From Bacteroidales bacterium (GTDB taxonomy: Bacteria > Bacteroidota > Bacteroidia > Bacteroidales > UBA932), in assembly GCA_021371955.1 (NCBI GenBank), contig JAJFVD010000010.1:1-64000 (forward strand): a DNA stretch of 64,000 nucleotides. The letters run 5' to 3'. Made by a program: the position numbers and the translations under genes. Shown one piece after another: positions 1 to 8,256 of this stretch; the first letter of the stretch is position 1; each line of letters opens with the position of its first letter. The notes beneath the pieces were generated by a model. It ran no database searches. It was not told the origin of the DNA and worked only from the letters and a program-made list of their open reading frames with translations.

Positions 1-123
1 TCAATTAGCATCTTTCTGGATAAATTATGCTTAAATAATTTACCTTGGATAAATAAAATCATTGGAAGTTCCGTAATATTTTTTAGTATAATATTAGCAC
101 TGAGCATATGGGTTAAAATCTAA
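1..123 (+). CDS. C-terminal end of a probable membrane protein (partial)
   Basis: The first frame is open from base 1 to a TAA at 121-123 and gives about 40 residues ending in a hydrophobic stretch (IIGSSVIFFSIILALSIW) and a short VKI tail. That looks like the last transmembrane helix of an integral membrane protein cut by the window edge. I cannot name the family. It runs towards the DUF4062 gene on the opposite strand; the 190 bases between them show nothing I recognise. Confidence 0.35.
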   Translation, partial: SISIFLDKLCLNNLPWINKIIGSSVIFFSIILALSIWVKI

Positions 124-313
124 AAAAATCACTATTGCCCGTATAAACATCCAATAATTATTTCAAGAAATTTCAATTATTCGGCTCTTGCAGATGACAG
201 TTAAATCCTATAATTTAGAAAATGAGTACATAATTTTATTTTCCCACATTAATAACAAATTCTCACAGCAATTTCAGTGATATATTTGCTCTCACTTTTT
301 ACGACATATTTCA

Positions 314-1321
314 CTATTCAGAAACAATACTCTTTAAGACCAAAATTGCTTTTCCCTCTCCTTTAATTACTTGAGTAGTTTCAAAATATCTTGGGTTTTT
401 GGTTAATGACAGTGCTGAGAGCATACTGTAAGTATCATATGATGGAATGCTTGGGTTATAATTTGGATTTTCCTCATAAACGACTGTTTTTCTGTCAAAA
501 AATTGTCCTTTATCTTGATCAATTCTTTTGTCAGAAAATAGTAGCCTGGCGATTATTTCAATTTTAGGTTCGTCCTTTCTACTAAAATATAGTTCAATAT
601 CCTTTTCTTCAATAATCAATGAATTTATTATGTTGTTTTTAATCTCTGGTTTTGAAATATTTATTGGGACACCAATAGTTTTTCCGTAAATAAAACCAAA
701 AGCAGAGCAAATTTCTCTTGATAAAGGAAAAGCATCACCCTTGAATTCAATAGTGATTCTGACATCTCTGTCACTAAACATTTTCGGAAGGATAGTAAAC
801 CTATCAATGACATTTTTTGATAGCTCATAGTCGTGATCTGAAGATTCAATATTTGGATTTTCAACTAATAATTCATCAAATCTTGATTTTAACTTTGTTA
901 CTAAATTTTCAGGGGTAGTAAATGTATCAACTGTGTGCTTTTCTTTAAGATAACTCTTGAAATTTAGAAGTTTGTCTCTTTTATCTCCAAAATCTATATC
1001 TTCAATTGCTACTTTAATATCATCATTAATAATGTATATAAGTATTTCTTTATTTTCAGTTATAGCTCTTTCATATTCTAATTGAGTAAATGATTTTCCA
1101 GAAACCACATCAATACTTCCAAACCTGTGTGCAATTATCCCTACATAAATATCAGATTGATTTACTTCATTTAAACACGTTTCTAATGGTGTTTCTTTTC
1201 TTGCACCAAAGGCTTCCATGCCTTTTACATTTACTTTATATTTTTCGAGAAGCTCCCAAATTGCCTTTCTATAGTCAATTAAATCTAAATAAGTAGAAGA
1301 GATAAAAACGTTTTTCTTCAT
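314..1321 (-). CDS. DUF4062 domain protein
   Basis: 335 residues starting at an ATG. The N-terminus (KNVFISSTYLDLIDYRKAI, then YVGIIAHRFGSI about residues 58-69 and SFTQLEYERAI about 77-87) is the signature of DUF4062, a Rossmann/TIR-like flavodoxin-fold domain usually placed at the N-terminus of signalling or NTPase proteins, several linked to prokaryotic conflict systems. The C-terminal 180 residues match nothing I know and may be the effector or sensor part. No signal peptide is visible, so a cytoplasmic location is likely. It has no partner gene: its neighbour 1389-1910 is a secreted protein on the same strand. The domain assignment is fairly sure, the role is not. Confidence 0.75.
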   Translation of the reverse strand: MKKNVFISSTYLDLIDYRKAIWELLEKYKVNVKGMEAFGARKETPLETCLNEVNQSDIYVGIIAHRFGSIDVVSGKSFTQLEYERAITENKEILIYIINDDIKVAIEDIDFGDKRDKLLNFKSYLKEKHTVDTFTTPENLVTKLKSRFDELLVENPNIESSDHDYELSKNVIDRFTILPKMFSDRDVRITIEFKGDAFPLSREICSAFGFIYGKTIGVPINISKPEIKNNIINSLIIEEKDIELYFSRKDEPKIEIIARLLFSDKRIDQDKGQFFDRKTVVYEENPNYNPSIPSYDTYSMLSALSLTKNPRYFETTQVIKGEGKAILVLKSIVSE

Positions 1322-1388
1322 ATTTATAATTTTGTAATTTTTTATTTTTCGAAAATAAAGTCTTTGTATGATACTAGACTATTCAAGT

Positions 1389-1910
1389 CTATAAATTATT
1401 TGACACTCTGCTTGAGTCCACTTCTTTTTTCTCGAACAATTTCTGAATCCTATTCTTTTCTTTAGGAGGAGGATTTACAATTGTCTCATAGTGATTATTG
1501 GATGAATTCCTTACTAGACAAAGCAATGCAGCATATGTCATTTCTGCTAATTCTTTGTTCTTAATATCGATAAAATCGCTTGTCCTAGTAATTGAACTAT
1601 AAAAATATATCCGCCACCCTTTGGTTACAGTTATTCTAGTGATGTTTTCATAGTAATTGGCTTTTGCAGTTGTAGTTGTTCTTACATTACCGGTTAATGC
1701 GTTCATTTTCTTTCCTGCTCTTTCCTGAGAAATATAGTCTTTTGTAACATCAATCGAAGTTGGCGTTTTTGGTTGAGACCTAGCTGCTTTCGTTAAAATG
1801 TATAAAGCGGAATCAACATCGTTAATTGTTAATACATTGAACTCTTCTGGTACTTGACAAAAAGATATATTGAAAACAAATAAAAAAACAAAGAACAATA
1901 AATTTTTCAT
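1389..1910 (-). CDS. secreted protein of unknown function
   Basis: 173 residues with a clear type I signal peptide (MKNLLFFVFLFVFNISFCQ, cleavage probably after the Cys at 18). The mature part has a Thr-rich stretch around residues 75-82 and a charged C-terminus; I recognise no family. It starts 37 nt after the stop of the gene at 1948-2475, in the same direction, and the two secreted proteins are probably co-transcribed. The N-terminal Cys-Gln is typical of exported proteins of this phylum and not a lipobox of the usual form. Confidence 0.65.
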   Translation of the reverse strand: MKNLLFFVFLFVFNISFCQVPEEFNVLTINDVDSALYILTKAARSQPKTPTSIDVTKDYISQERAGKKMNALTGNVRTTTTAKANYYENITRITVTKGWRIYFYSSITRTSDFIDIKNKELAEMTYAALLCLVRNSSNNHYETIVNPPPKEKNRIQKLFEKKEVDSSRVSNNL

Positions 1911-1947
1911 ATTTGAGGATTTATGGTATTATTAATTATGTTATTCA

Positions 1948-2475
1948 TTATCGTAATTTATATGCTTTACCAGCTAGGCTTACTCCTCTTCCATATCCAG
2001 ATATTGGCTTATTTTTTTCTTTATGCCAACCTCGATTAATTAGAATAATTGAAGCGCCAATTTTTGCAGCTTTGACTTTCATTTCTTTTATCGCGTTTTC
2101 CCCACCTTTAACAGAGGCTATTCCGCCCCAATTAGATGAGCCCTCAATTGTTCCACAATAAGTTAACCCAATTATTTCATTTTCTTCAAAAGTAATAATA
2201 ACTTTTTCCCAATCATCCTCATTTTCAATATTTGGAAGTTCCTTTTTTTCATTGCAAATCTGAACGCGTCCGTTACTATATATTATTTTTTGAATATTAT
2301 TTTTATACTCCACATTTGTAAGAGTTTCATTCAGGTAATTAAATTCGATAATCTCAGGCAAATTCTTACTAATATTTACCTTTAAAGTATCACCTTTTAA
2401 CATAATGATTAAATCCTGACCATATATGGCACTATAATAAAGGCAAAAGAATCCGATAATTAGAAGTTTTTTCAT
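1948..2475 (-). CDS. secreted protein, metal-free small beta domain plus Gly-rich tail, unknown
   Basis: 175 residues with a signal peptide (KKLLIIGFFCLYYSAIYG then Q). The first half (DLIIMLKGDTLKVNI ... IQKIIYSNGRVQI) resembles the short secreted domains common in Bacteroidota in which a DxIxxKxGDxIxxxV opening is followed by an IxYxxGRV segment. The second half, with TYCGTIEGSSNWGGIASVKG and INRGWHKEKNKP, I do not recognise. It lies directly downstream of repeat A (2535-2768), which contains a TAACTTTG promoter-like element reading into this gene. It probably forms an operon with 1389-1910. Confidence 0.6.
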   Translation of the reverse strand: MKKLLIIGFFCLYYSAIYGQDLIIMLKGDTLKVNISKNLPEIIEFNYLNETLTNVEYKNNIQKIIYSNGRVQICNEKKELPNIENEDDWEKVIITFEENEIIGLTYCGTIEGSSNWGGIASVKGGENAIKEMKVKAAKIGASIILINRGWHKEKNKPISGYGRGVSLAGKAYKLR

Positions 2476-2534
2476 AAAATCAAAATTTAAAACATTTGTA
2501 ATAATAAACTAGTTATCATATTTCGCATACTTAA

Positions 2535-2768
2535 TCCAGATAAGGGTTTCCGAGGAATGTCTGGATAATGTATAGTGCTGATTATCAAAGTTAAAAAACA
2601 TTCTGCAAATACAACGCATTAAAAGTGCGTTTTTTACACTATTATCAATAATCAAAGTATTCGCTAATTATCAGACACAAAGTAGAATAATGAATTTGAC
2701 AGTACGTGTCAAAAAATATTAATTGAAAGGCTGAATTCAAATAGTAAATGCAACTTTTTGATTTCCCG
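2535..2768. repeat. 234-bp dispersed repeat, copy A (leader of the 1948-2475 gene)
   Basis: Nearly identical to 6767-6999. Each copy sits just 5' of a minus-strand gene (60 nt from the start at 2475 here, about 40 nt from the start at 6727 in copy B), but the two genes are unrelated. Read on the minus strand the repeat holds a TAACTTTG element that fits the Bacteroidota -7 consensus TAnnTTTG, and an inverted repeat TTTGACA-N5-TGTCAAA at 2695-2713. A second short inverted repeat (AACGCA/TGCGTT) is present. I infer a shared promoter/leader module. Confidence 0.85.
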
Positions 2769-2800
2769 ATTGGAAAATATTTCCATATATATTAAAGCAA

Positions 2801-2822
2801 TAAACTCCGTTTCCGGAGTTTA
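2801..2822 (-). terminator. 9-bp stem hairpin downstream of the 2897-3448 gene
   Basis: TAAACTCCG, TTTC, CGGAGTTTA: a perfect 9-bp stem with a 4-base loop about 75 nt after the stop of the minus-strand gene at 2897. There is no strong T-run on the minus strand, so it may act as a 3' end stabiliser more than as a classical terminator. A shorter GC version with the same loop follows the paralogue region at 7033-7046. Confidence 0.5.
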
Positions 2823-2896
2823 ACTGATTAGAGAAGTTGTGTGCAAATCAATCTATTCAATATTAAAAGATTCTAGTGTTTATCGTTTTCAAATAA

Positions 2897-3448
2897 TTAC
2901 CAATTGTTAGAATTGCTTTCTCCATTAAGATATATTAAAAATGTTTTTACTAGGGCATTAAAAAAATTCTCTACATCTTCTTTTGCTTTTGGCCTTTCAA
3001 TTGTTTTTCTGTTGTAGATATACCATTTAATCCCTCCTTCCTCAAAATAAAGGGGCATATTATTTTCGACATGTTTCATTTCAAGTTCAATTATTTCATA
3101 CTTAATCTTACCATCTTTAAAATTTAAAACAATTGAAAAAGACGCGGAAAAATATTGCTTTATTCCCATATTTCTTATGTATAACAAATTTGGAACATAG
3201 GTATCATATCTAAGATATTCTCCATCTAACTTTCCTTTTATTACCGCATCTGGATTATGGTAGGTTTTAATAATATATTCTAGAGATTTATCATAAAGTT
3301 CTTTTGCAGATTTTCCTTCAAAATTTAATACCAAATAAGTGTTTTCTTTATTTGATGCATCTTTTAATCCATTGGGTGTAACTTCGAATTGTTGAGCAAA
3401 AGATGTAAAATAAAATCCTAAGCAAATTAGTAGTAATAATGATTTCAT
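2897..3448 (-). CDS. secreted protein, possibly DUF4468-like
   Basis: 183 residues with a signal peptide (MKSLLLLICLGFYFTSFAQ). The mature protein has ENTYLVLNFEGKSAKELYDKSLEYI followed by a KDGKIKYEIIELEM strand. This pattern, a short N-terminal strand, a (G/S)KSAxELY helix and alternating strands, resembles the DUF4468 (TBP-like fold) secreted proteins of Bacteroidota; the match is by eye and weak. It is the last gene of a compact minus-strand operon: 3692-4342, then the interrupted small gene 3453-3695, then this gene 4 nt later. Confidence 0.6.
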   Translation of the reverse strand: MKSLLLLICLGFYFTSFAQQFEVTPNGLKDASNKENTYLVLNFEGKSAKELYDKSLEYIIKTYHNPDAVIKGKLDGEYLRYDTYVPNLLYIRNMGIKQYFSASFSIVLNFKDGKIKYEIIELEMKHVENNMPLYFEEGGIKWYIYNRKTIERPKAKEDVENFFNALVKTFLIYLNGESNSNNW

Positions 3449-3452
3449 TTGT

Positions 3453-3695
3453 TTATTTATGTTTCGTATTTAAAAATATCCTAAAATTTCTAAAAAAATT
3501 TAAAGGAATTATTCTTTTCCCACTATTAATTTCTCCTCTGTTGTGTTCTAAGATAACATAGTCGTCTCCTATATCAACAATTTTGTAGTCTACATCTACT
3601 GTTTTGACATTCAAATTAAAAAAATAGTGAAAATTATCTTCACCTAAACGACCTTCTTTTCCAATTAATTTTTTTTAAAATTCAGAATATTTCAT
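3453..3695 (-). pseudogene. 81-codon small gene interrupted by a stop at codon 7
   Basis: On the minus strand an ATG at 3695-3693 overlaps the TGA of the upstream gene as ATGA, a translational-coupling arrangement. The frame reads MKYSEF, then TAA at 3677-3675, then continues open for 73 codons (KKLIGKEGRLGEDNFHYFF ... DYVILEHNRGEIN ...) to a TAA at 3455-3453, 4 nt before the next gene. The residues after the stop look like a real protein: charged and hydrophobic alternation and the motif GDDYVILEHN. One base change (CAA or GAA to TAA) would explain it. No ATG lies downstream in frame. A sequencing error or an unusual recoding event is possible. Confidence 0.6.
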
Positions 3696-4342
3696 TTTGT
3701 TAATTTTGAATAATAATCAGCGAAAAAGTATGCATGCAGTTCAGTAAGTCCATTTACCCAGTAATCATTAAAACCCCACTTGCTGCCCGGAAGACCTTTC
3801 ATTTTTATAGCATAATAAACCTCCCTTGAAATAATATCAAAGAAAGTAATATATCCACTCACAAACCTGCCTAGGTCTTTCTCAGTATTCATCATTTCAA
3901 TTATTATAACCATTCCCATTCCTTCAGTTTGTGGGAGTTTGTAGTTCTTTACAATTGCCTTTACACTATCAATATCAATCTCTTTATATCTTGGTACAAT
4001 GAAAGTTTTAGAGTCCATAGTTTGATATAAATCCTGTATAGAAGTGACATCGACAACAACACTATCTTTTTTTGTTACTCTTTTGGTTCTCTCTCCGGAG
4101 TACAATTTTTCCAGTTCTGCAAGAATTGCAGGAATGTGTGCCCCAATGATAAGTTCGCCTTCTTGAAATTTGCTAAAATCTCTCATTTTGGCATTGGAAA
4201 AATCCCAACCATACCATACTAATAACGGAGCTTGTTTGAAAGCCTCTATGTTGAGCATATATTCAATCCCCTTTTTGACTTTTTGTGCTGAAAGAGGAGT
4301 AATGACAATAAGACAAAGAATTATAATAAATAGCTTTTTCAT
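3692..4342 (-). CDS. secreted protein, paralogue of 7106-7738
   Basis: 216 residues from the ATG at 4342; a longer reading from a TTG at 4366 is unlikely because it puts eight residues before a normal signal peptide (MKKLFIIILCLIVITPLSAQ). The protein is about half identical by eye to 7106-7738: shared KKGIEYMLNIEA / NRGIEYKYNIEA, SIQDLYQT / SIQDLYKT, VKNYKLPQTEGMGMVIIIEM / VANYKLPQKEGLGLVVIVEM, GYITFFDIISREVYYAIKMKG. I recognise no named family. It heads a three-gene operon. A TAACTTTA element about 30 nt before the start is shared with the paralogue and is a probable -7 promoter element. Confidence 0.7.
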   Translation of the reverse strand: MKKLFIIILCLIVITPLSAQKVKKGIEYMLNIEAFKQAPLLVWYGWDFSNAKMRDFSKFQEGELIIGAHIPAILAELEKLYSGERTKRVTKKDSVVVDVTSIQDLYQTMDSKTFIVPRYKEIDIDSVKAIVKNYKLPQTEGMGMVIIIEMMNTEKDLGRFVSGYITFFDIISREVYYAIKMKGLPGSKWGFNDYWVNGLTELHAYFFADYYSKLTK

Positions 4343-4535
4343 AGTAAGAAAATTAATAAATTTCAATAAAGTTATTCACAATTATTTGAATATTAAATAA
4401 AAAGAGTCAGATCTGCTGCTGCAAATCACGAATTTATTTTCCGACTGTAACCGGAGTATATATTGTTTTATATCAATTATTATATAGTTTATTCATGAAT
4501 ATTTGAACTTCTTTTAATGGTTTTGCTTTTGATTG

Positions 4536-5828
4536 TCATTGGTTGAATTCGTTTTCAGAAATGTCATGAGAATTAAAGGTATTCATATTGTTTGTGGCAG
4601 TTACGTCAAGTTTGAGTTGGAAACTTGGAATATAATATCCGTCTGAAGAATGTTGAAGATTAAAGTCCATAATTTCTTCACCTTTTTCATATATTGGATT
4701 GCGAAGGAATTTACCAATGCATTGTCCATTTTCTACTTTAGAGAACCAATCTTTACCGTAAGCAATTTTTAAATAAAAGGTCCCCGCTGGAATGTTTTTT
4801 ATTTTGTAAGTTGAGCCACTATTGATGAATACATAACGAACACATTTGTCAGTTTTCAAATTCATAACTTTTATTGCAACGTCTGTTCCTCCCCCAACAT
4901 GAACTTCAAGAAAATTGTCTATGCTACTTTTCTTGGGTTTAAAATTGTAACAAGCAGGTAGTTGTCCGTTATTAACCTCGGTCTCCATCCAACCTTCGGC
5001 TATTAGTTTGTCTTTTTCCTCTTGAAGTTTCTCTTCTGGAGTCAATTCAGTAGTAGTCGTTGAAGAAGTAGACTTGTTATCAACGAAGGTGCTGTTCAAT
5101 TCCCCGTCTGGCGGTCGGTTAGTTGATTGAGAAGAGTATGAGGAGCTGTTATTGGCCAAGTTAGGAATGATTACAATTAATAGAATAATTATTACTAATG
5201 CAATAATTGCAACACCTTTGTATTCTGTCCAATAACTCCAATACTTTTGCTTTTTATTGAAAGAAAAAATTCTCTGAATAGTTTCGTTGTCTGAACCAGC
5301 AAGTCTTGCAAGTTTAAATGAAAGTTTTTCTACATACTTATATGGAAGAGCTTTGCAACAAATTAAAACCTCATTAATAATTTGTTTATTGGTCTTAGTG
5401 TCACTCTTCGAAATGAGCAAGTTTATATTGTTATCAGTAAGCAAATTGTTCAAAGAGTTGTATAATGCCGACTTATTTATCTGGCTCTTGTCAATGCCAA
5501 TTATTTTATTTTTAATACTCTGGACAATTGAGAGAATTACTTGAGGTGTAATCTTTTGTTCTTGTTTAGGTTCGGTTCGTTTTTGTTGCTGGCTATGATT
5601 GTTCCAAGTTTGCTGACTCTTTCTGCATTCCCAGTCATAGTTTTCTCTTTGCTCTGGATCAGAAAGAATTTTAAATGCCTCAGTAGCTTTAATAAAAAAT
5701 GCCTCAGAGTTTTTGTCCCCAGAGTTTCGGTCAGGATGATACTTTAAGGCAATCTGTCTGTATGCTTTTTTTATTTCTTCAGTTGTTGCAGTTGGTAAAA
5801 TTCCCAAAAGCTTATAGTGGTCCATCAT
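4536..5828 (-). CDS. membrane-anchored J-domain (DnaJ-like) protein
   Basis: 430 residues. Residues 4-68 are a J domain with helix I (HYKLLGILPTATTEEIKKAY), the HPD motif at 31-33 that stimulates Hsp70 ATPase, and helix IV. A Gln-rich linker follows, then a helical region (about 95-195), one transmembrane helix (about 205-225, IIALVIIILLIVIIP), a Ser/Thr-rich spacer and a beta-rich C-terminal domain (about 285-415) with an AGTFYLKIAYGKDW strand. There are no Gly/Phe or zinc-finger regions, so this is a type III J protein. The topology puts the J domain in the cytoplasm and the beta domain outside. Partners are not evident nearby. The start is ATGATG; either Met may be used. Confidence 0.8.
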   Translation of the reverse strand: MMDHYKLLGILPTATTEEIKKAYRQIALKYHPDRNSGDKNSEAFFIKATEAFKILSDPEQRENYDWECRKSQQTWNNHSQQQKRTEPKQEQKITPQVILSIVQSIKNKIIGIDKSQINKSALYNSLNNLLTDNNINLLISKSDTKTNKQIINEVLICCKALPYKYVEKLSFKLARLAGSDNETIQRIFSFNKKQKYWSYWTEYKGVAIIALVIIILLIVIIPNLANNSSSYSSQSTNRPPDGELNSTFVDNKSTSSTTTTELTPEEKLQEEKDKLIAEGWMETEVNNGQLPACYNFKPKKSSIDNFLEVHVGGGTDVAIKVMNLKTDKCVRYVFINSGSTYKIKNIPAGTFYLKIAYGKDWFSKVENGQCIGKFLRNPIYEKGEEIMDFNLQHSSDGYYIPSFQLKLDVTATNNMNTFNSHDISENEFNQ

Positions 5829-5935
5829 ATGCGTTTAAAATCGTTTGTAAAGTTTGGGGCAAAATAAAGCTAACCTATGCTAAACCATATGCCTCATGGT
5901 AGTTGAGCAGTATCCTTGTTATATAGCGTTTTTAT

Positions 5936-6727
5936 TTATTCACCGGCAAGTTTTTTTGTTTTTATTACTTGATTATTTTGAATATAAAACCATACATTTT
6001 CGGTAATAACTCCGCCTAATGCATTTGTCCCTTTATATTTACATCTTACTATCCAAAATTTATCAAATGCACTAACTTTTGACCATTCAAGAAACTTTAT
6101 GCTAGAAGCATCATTTGCATTTTCTTTAATGAAATCTTTTACAACTTTAACGGAGCCATCCCATTCGCTTTGTTCTGGCTTATCACCAATCGCATTTGTT
6201 GTCATCTCTCTGTTGTTAAAATCATACTTTGAGTTTTTGCAATAGTCTTGTAATTTATAAAGACTTTTTTCTCCATTTTTAAAAAATTTAGACAAACATT
6301 CTGGACTTATATTGCTGTATTCTTCTATTACGTTATTTGTTGTATAAATCAGTTTTAGAGTACCATCTATTTTGTTATAAATAATTTTCATTGGCATATC
6401 GGCATATTTTGGTGAACTATCCCAAATCCAAACAATTTCAATGATATCAAATTCATTGTTTATAAGTTGATTTTGTAATTCTGTCAATTCCGTTTTTTTA
6501 CCAATTGAATAGCCGTCTTGGTGCATTCTTAATTTACCAACATTAATACTTGTCGTTTGAAGTGGTGGTAATTCTTCATTTAAAACAATTTTTGTTGAAT
6601 CTGAATTACCTACAGATTTGCTGCTATTATTTCCAGGACCACCACAACTTATCAATAATGTTGCAGAAATAACGACTACTATTAAAATAGTTTTGGGGTT
6701 TCTCTTATTGATTTTCATACTCCTCAT
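5936..6727 (-). CDS. lipoprotein of unknown function
   Basis: 263 residues (or 260 from the second ATG at 6718). The N-terminus has positive residues, a hydrophobic stretch (TILIVVVISATLL) and a lipobox ISC-GG with the lipidated Cys at about 28. The rest has ELTELQNQLINNEFDIIEIVWIW and, near the C-terminus, SSIKFLEWSKVSAFDKFWIVRCKYKGTN, a strand-rich segment seen in small secreted proteins that carry a KxKxKG-like ending. I assign no function. It is transcribed from within repeat B (6767-6999). Confidence 0.6.
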   Translation of the reverse strand: MRSMKINKRNPKTILIVVVISATLLISCGGPGNNSSKSVGNSDSTKIVLNEELPPLQTTSINVGKLRMHQDGYSIGKKTELTELQNQLINNEFDIIEIVWIWDSSPKYADMPMKIIYNKIDGTLKLIYTTNNVIEEYSNISPECLSKFFKNGEKSLYKLQDYCKNSKYDFNNREMTTNAIGDKPEQSEWDGSVKVVKDFIKENANDASSIKFLEWSKVSAFDKFWIVRCKYKGTNALGGVITENVWFYIQNNQVIKTKKLAGE

Positions 6728-6766
6728 TGTATACTTAATTTATTTTAAATTTTGTCGCTTCTTTAG

Positions 6767-6999
6767 TCTAGATAAGGGTTTCCGAAGAATGTCTGTATAA
6801 TGTATAGTGCTGATTATCAAAGTTAAAAAACATTCTGCAAATACAACGCATTAAAAGTGTGTTTTTTACACTATTATCAATAATCAAAGTATTCGCTAAT
6901 TATCAGACACAAAGTAGAATAATGATTTTGACAGGATATGTCAAAAAATATTAATTGAAAGCTGAATTCAAATAGTAAATGCAACTTTTTGATTTTCGC
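6767..6999. repeat. 233-bp dispersed repeat, copy B (leader of the 5936-6727 gene)
   Basis: Aligns with 2535-2768 across its whole length with few substitutions and one single-base gap. The inverted repeat at 6926-6946 is TTTTGACA-GGATA-TGTCAAAA; in copy A the spacer is GTACG. The arms are intact in both copies although three of five spacer bases differ, which suggests that the arms are under selection. The minus-strand TAACTTTG element is present here too. Confidence 0.85.
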
Positions 7000-7032
7000 C
7001 GGTTATTTAATAAGTTTCTGTGTAACACAATA

Positions 7033-7046
7033 CCCCGTTTCCGGGG
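7033..7046 (-). terminator. short GC hairpin downstream of the 7106-7738 gene
   Basis: CCCCG-TTTC-CGGGG about 60 nt after the stop of the 7106-7738 gene. It occupies the same position relative to repeat B as the hairpin 2801-2822 does to repeat A and has the same TTTC loop, which supports a common origin of both segments. Confidence 0.4.
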
Positions 7047-7105
7047 CTTAAATGATTTGCTTTAATGTATCACCAAATCTATATTATAAAAGTGATTAAG
7101 GGCTT

Positions 7106-7738
7106 CTAATTGCCTAGCTTACGAAAATACCCATCAAAAAAGTATCCCATTATTCTCTTTATTCCATTGCTCCAATAAAGATTGAATCCACTTTTGCTTC
7201 CTGCAACTCCTTTCATTTTTGTAGCATAATATACCTCTCGGCTAGCTATATCAAAAAAAGTCACATAACCTGTAACATACCTTTCTGGTTTATGAAACAT
7301 CTCTACAATAACCACAAGACCCAAACCCTCTTTCTGTGGTAATTTATAATTTGCGACTATTGATTTCACATCATCAATGGTCATTTCATAGGGTCTGCTG
7401 ATAATAAATTCTTTTGGCTCTAGTATTGTTTTGTACAAATCCTGTATTGACACCATATCAAAGATTACTTTTTCTTTCTTTGAATTGCGTTTCATAAATT
7501 CTTCGTTATATTTATATTCAAGCTCTGCCAGTATCCCTGGCATATTGGCTTTTAGAATCACTTCTCCCTCTTCAAATTTTTTGAAGTCAAGCATGCGACT
7601 ATGCGAAACATCATTACCATACCAAACAACACCAGGAGAATTAAGAACAGCCTCAATGTTGTATTTATATTCTATACCTCTGTTTTCTTTCTGAGCATAA
7701 ACAGGAAGAATAAGGCATGTCAAAAAAGAGATAAACAA
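7106..7738 (-). CDS. decaying secreted paralogue of 3692-4342, original ATG changed to ACG
   Basis: The paralogue starts ACTATGAAAAAG; here the aligned bases read ACTACGAAAAAG (the ACG is at 7750-7748). The frame stays open through the signal peptide (KKILFISFLTCLILPVYAQ), so the ancestral start was at the ACG. A remaining start could be TTG at 7738, which would drop the two lysines of the signal peptide. The body (210 residues) is intact and well conserved (VFDMVSIQDLYKTI, GYVTFFDIASREVYYATKMKG). Either expression is low through ACG or TTG, or the gene is becoming a pseudogene. Function unknown. Confidence 0.6.
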   Translation of the reverse strand: MFISFLTCLILPVYAQKENRGIEYKYNIEAVLNSPGVVWYGNDVSHSRMLDFKKFEEGEVILKANMPGILAELEYKYNEEFMKRNSKKEKVIFDMVSIQDLYKTILEPKEFIISRPYEMTIDDVKSIVANYKLPQKEGLGLVVIVEMFHKPERYVTGYVTFFDIASREVYYATKMKGVAGSKSGFNLYWSNGIKRIMGYFFDGYFRKLGN

Positions 7739-8256
7739 AATCTTTTTCGTAGTTCTATGTTTAATTTTCAGATAAAGTTATATAAATAACTGATAATTAA
7801 ATAAAAAACAATACGCACACATTCTTACAATACAAAAAATCCGTTTCCAGAGTCAATCACTGAGAATATTCTTATCGAAAACATTATTTAAAAAAATATT
7901 CTAAAGAAGTTGTTTTTATAATAATATATGTGTACATTTGTGGCAAAATTAGGGGATATATACCATAATTACACTGCTCATTGAGCACCAATATATTAAG
8001 TCCGGCTCTAGACTGGACGAATTAAAACTTAAACTTGCGTCCAGAATTCGCTTGGACAAATCAAAATTTACATGCCACTATCGATTTTTTTCGGTTTTGT
8101 GGAGTTAAAAAATCAAACAACATCATTCTTAATGCTTAGGTGATTATTCGCTTAGAAGCTAATACTTTGCGCTGAATTTGTGTGCAAAATTATGTAATGC
8201 GTTAACTGTTAATGTTGTAAATAAAATAATTTAATAATCTTATAAAAAAGAAAAAA
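7739..8256. other. 518-bp intergenic region with a promoter-like element and several inverted repeats
   Basis: The left part holds the TAACTTTA element of the 7106 gene (about 7770). A TACATTTG element at 7933-7940 faces right. Between it and the next start lie TGCTCA-T-TGAGCA (7975-7987), GTCC/GGAC pairs (about 8002-8020), GTCCA/TGGAC (about 8040-8058) and a CCAC/GTGG hairpin (about 8076-8103). I see no open reading frame. This could be a structured leader of the 8257 gene or a small RNA gene; the evidence is only the clustering of inverted repeats. Confidence 0.35.
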
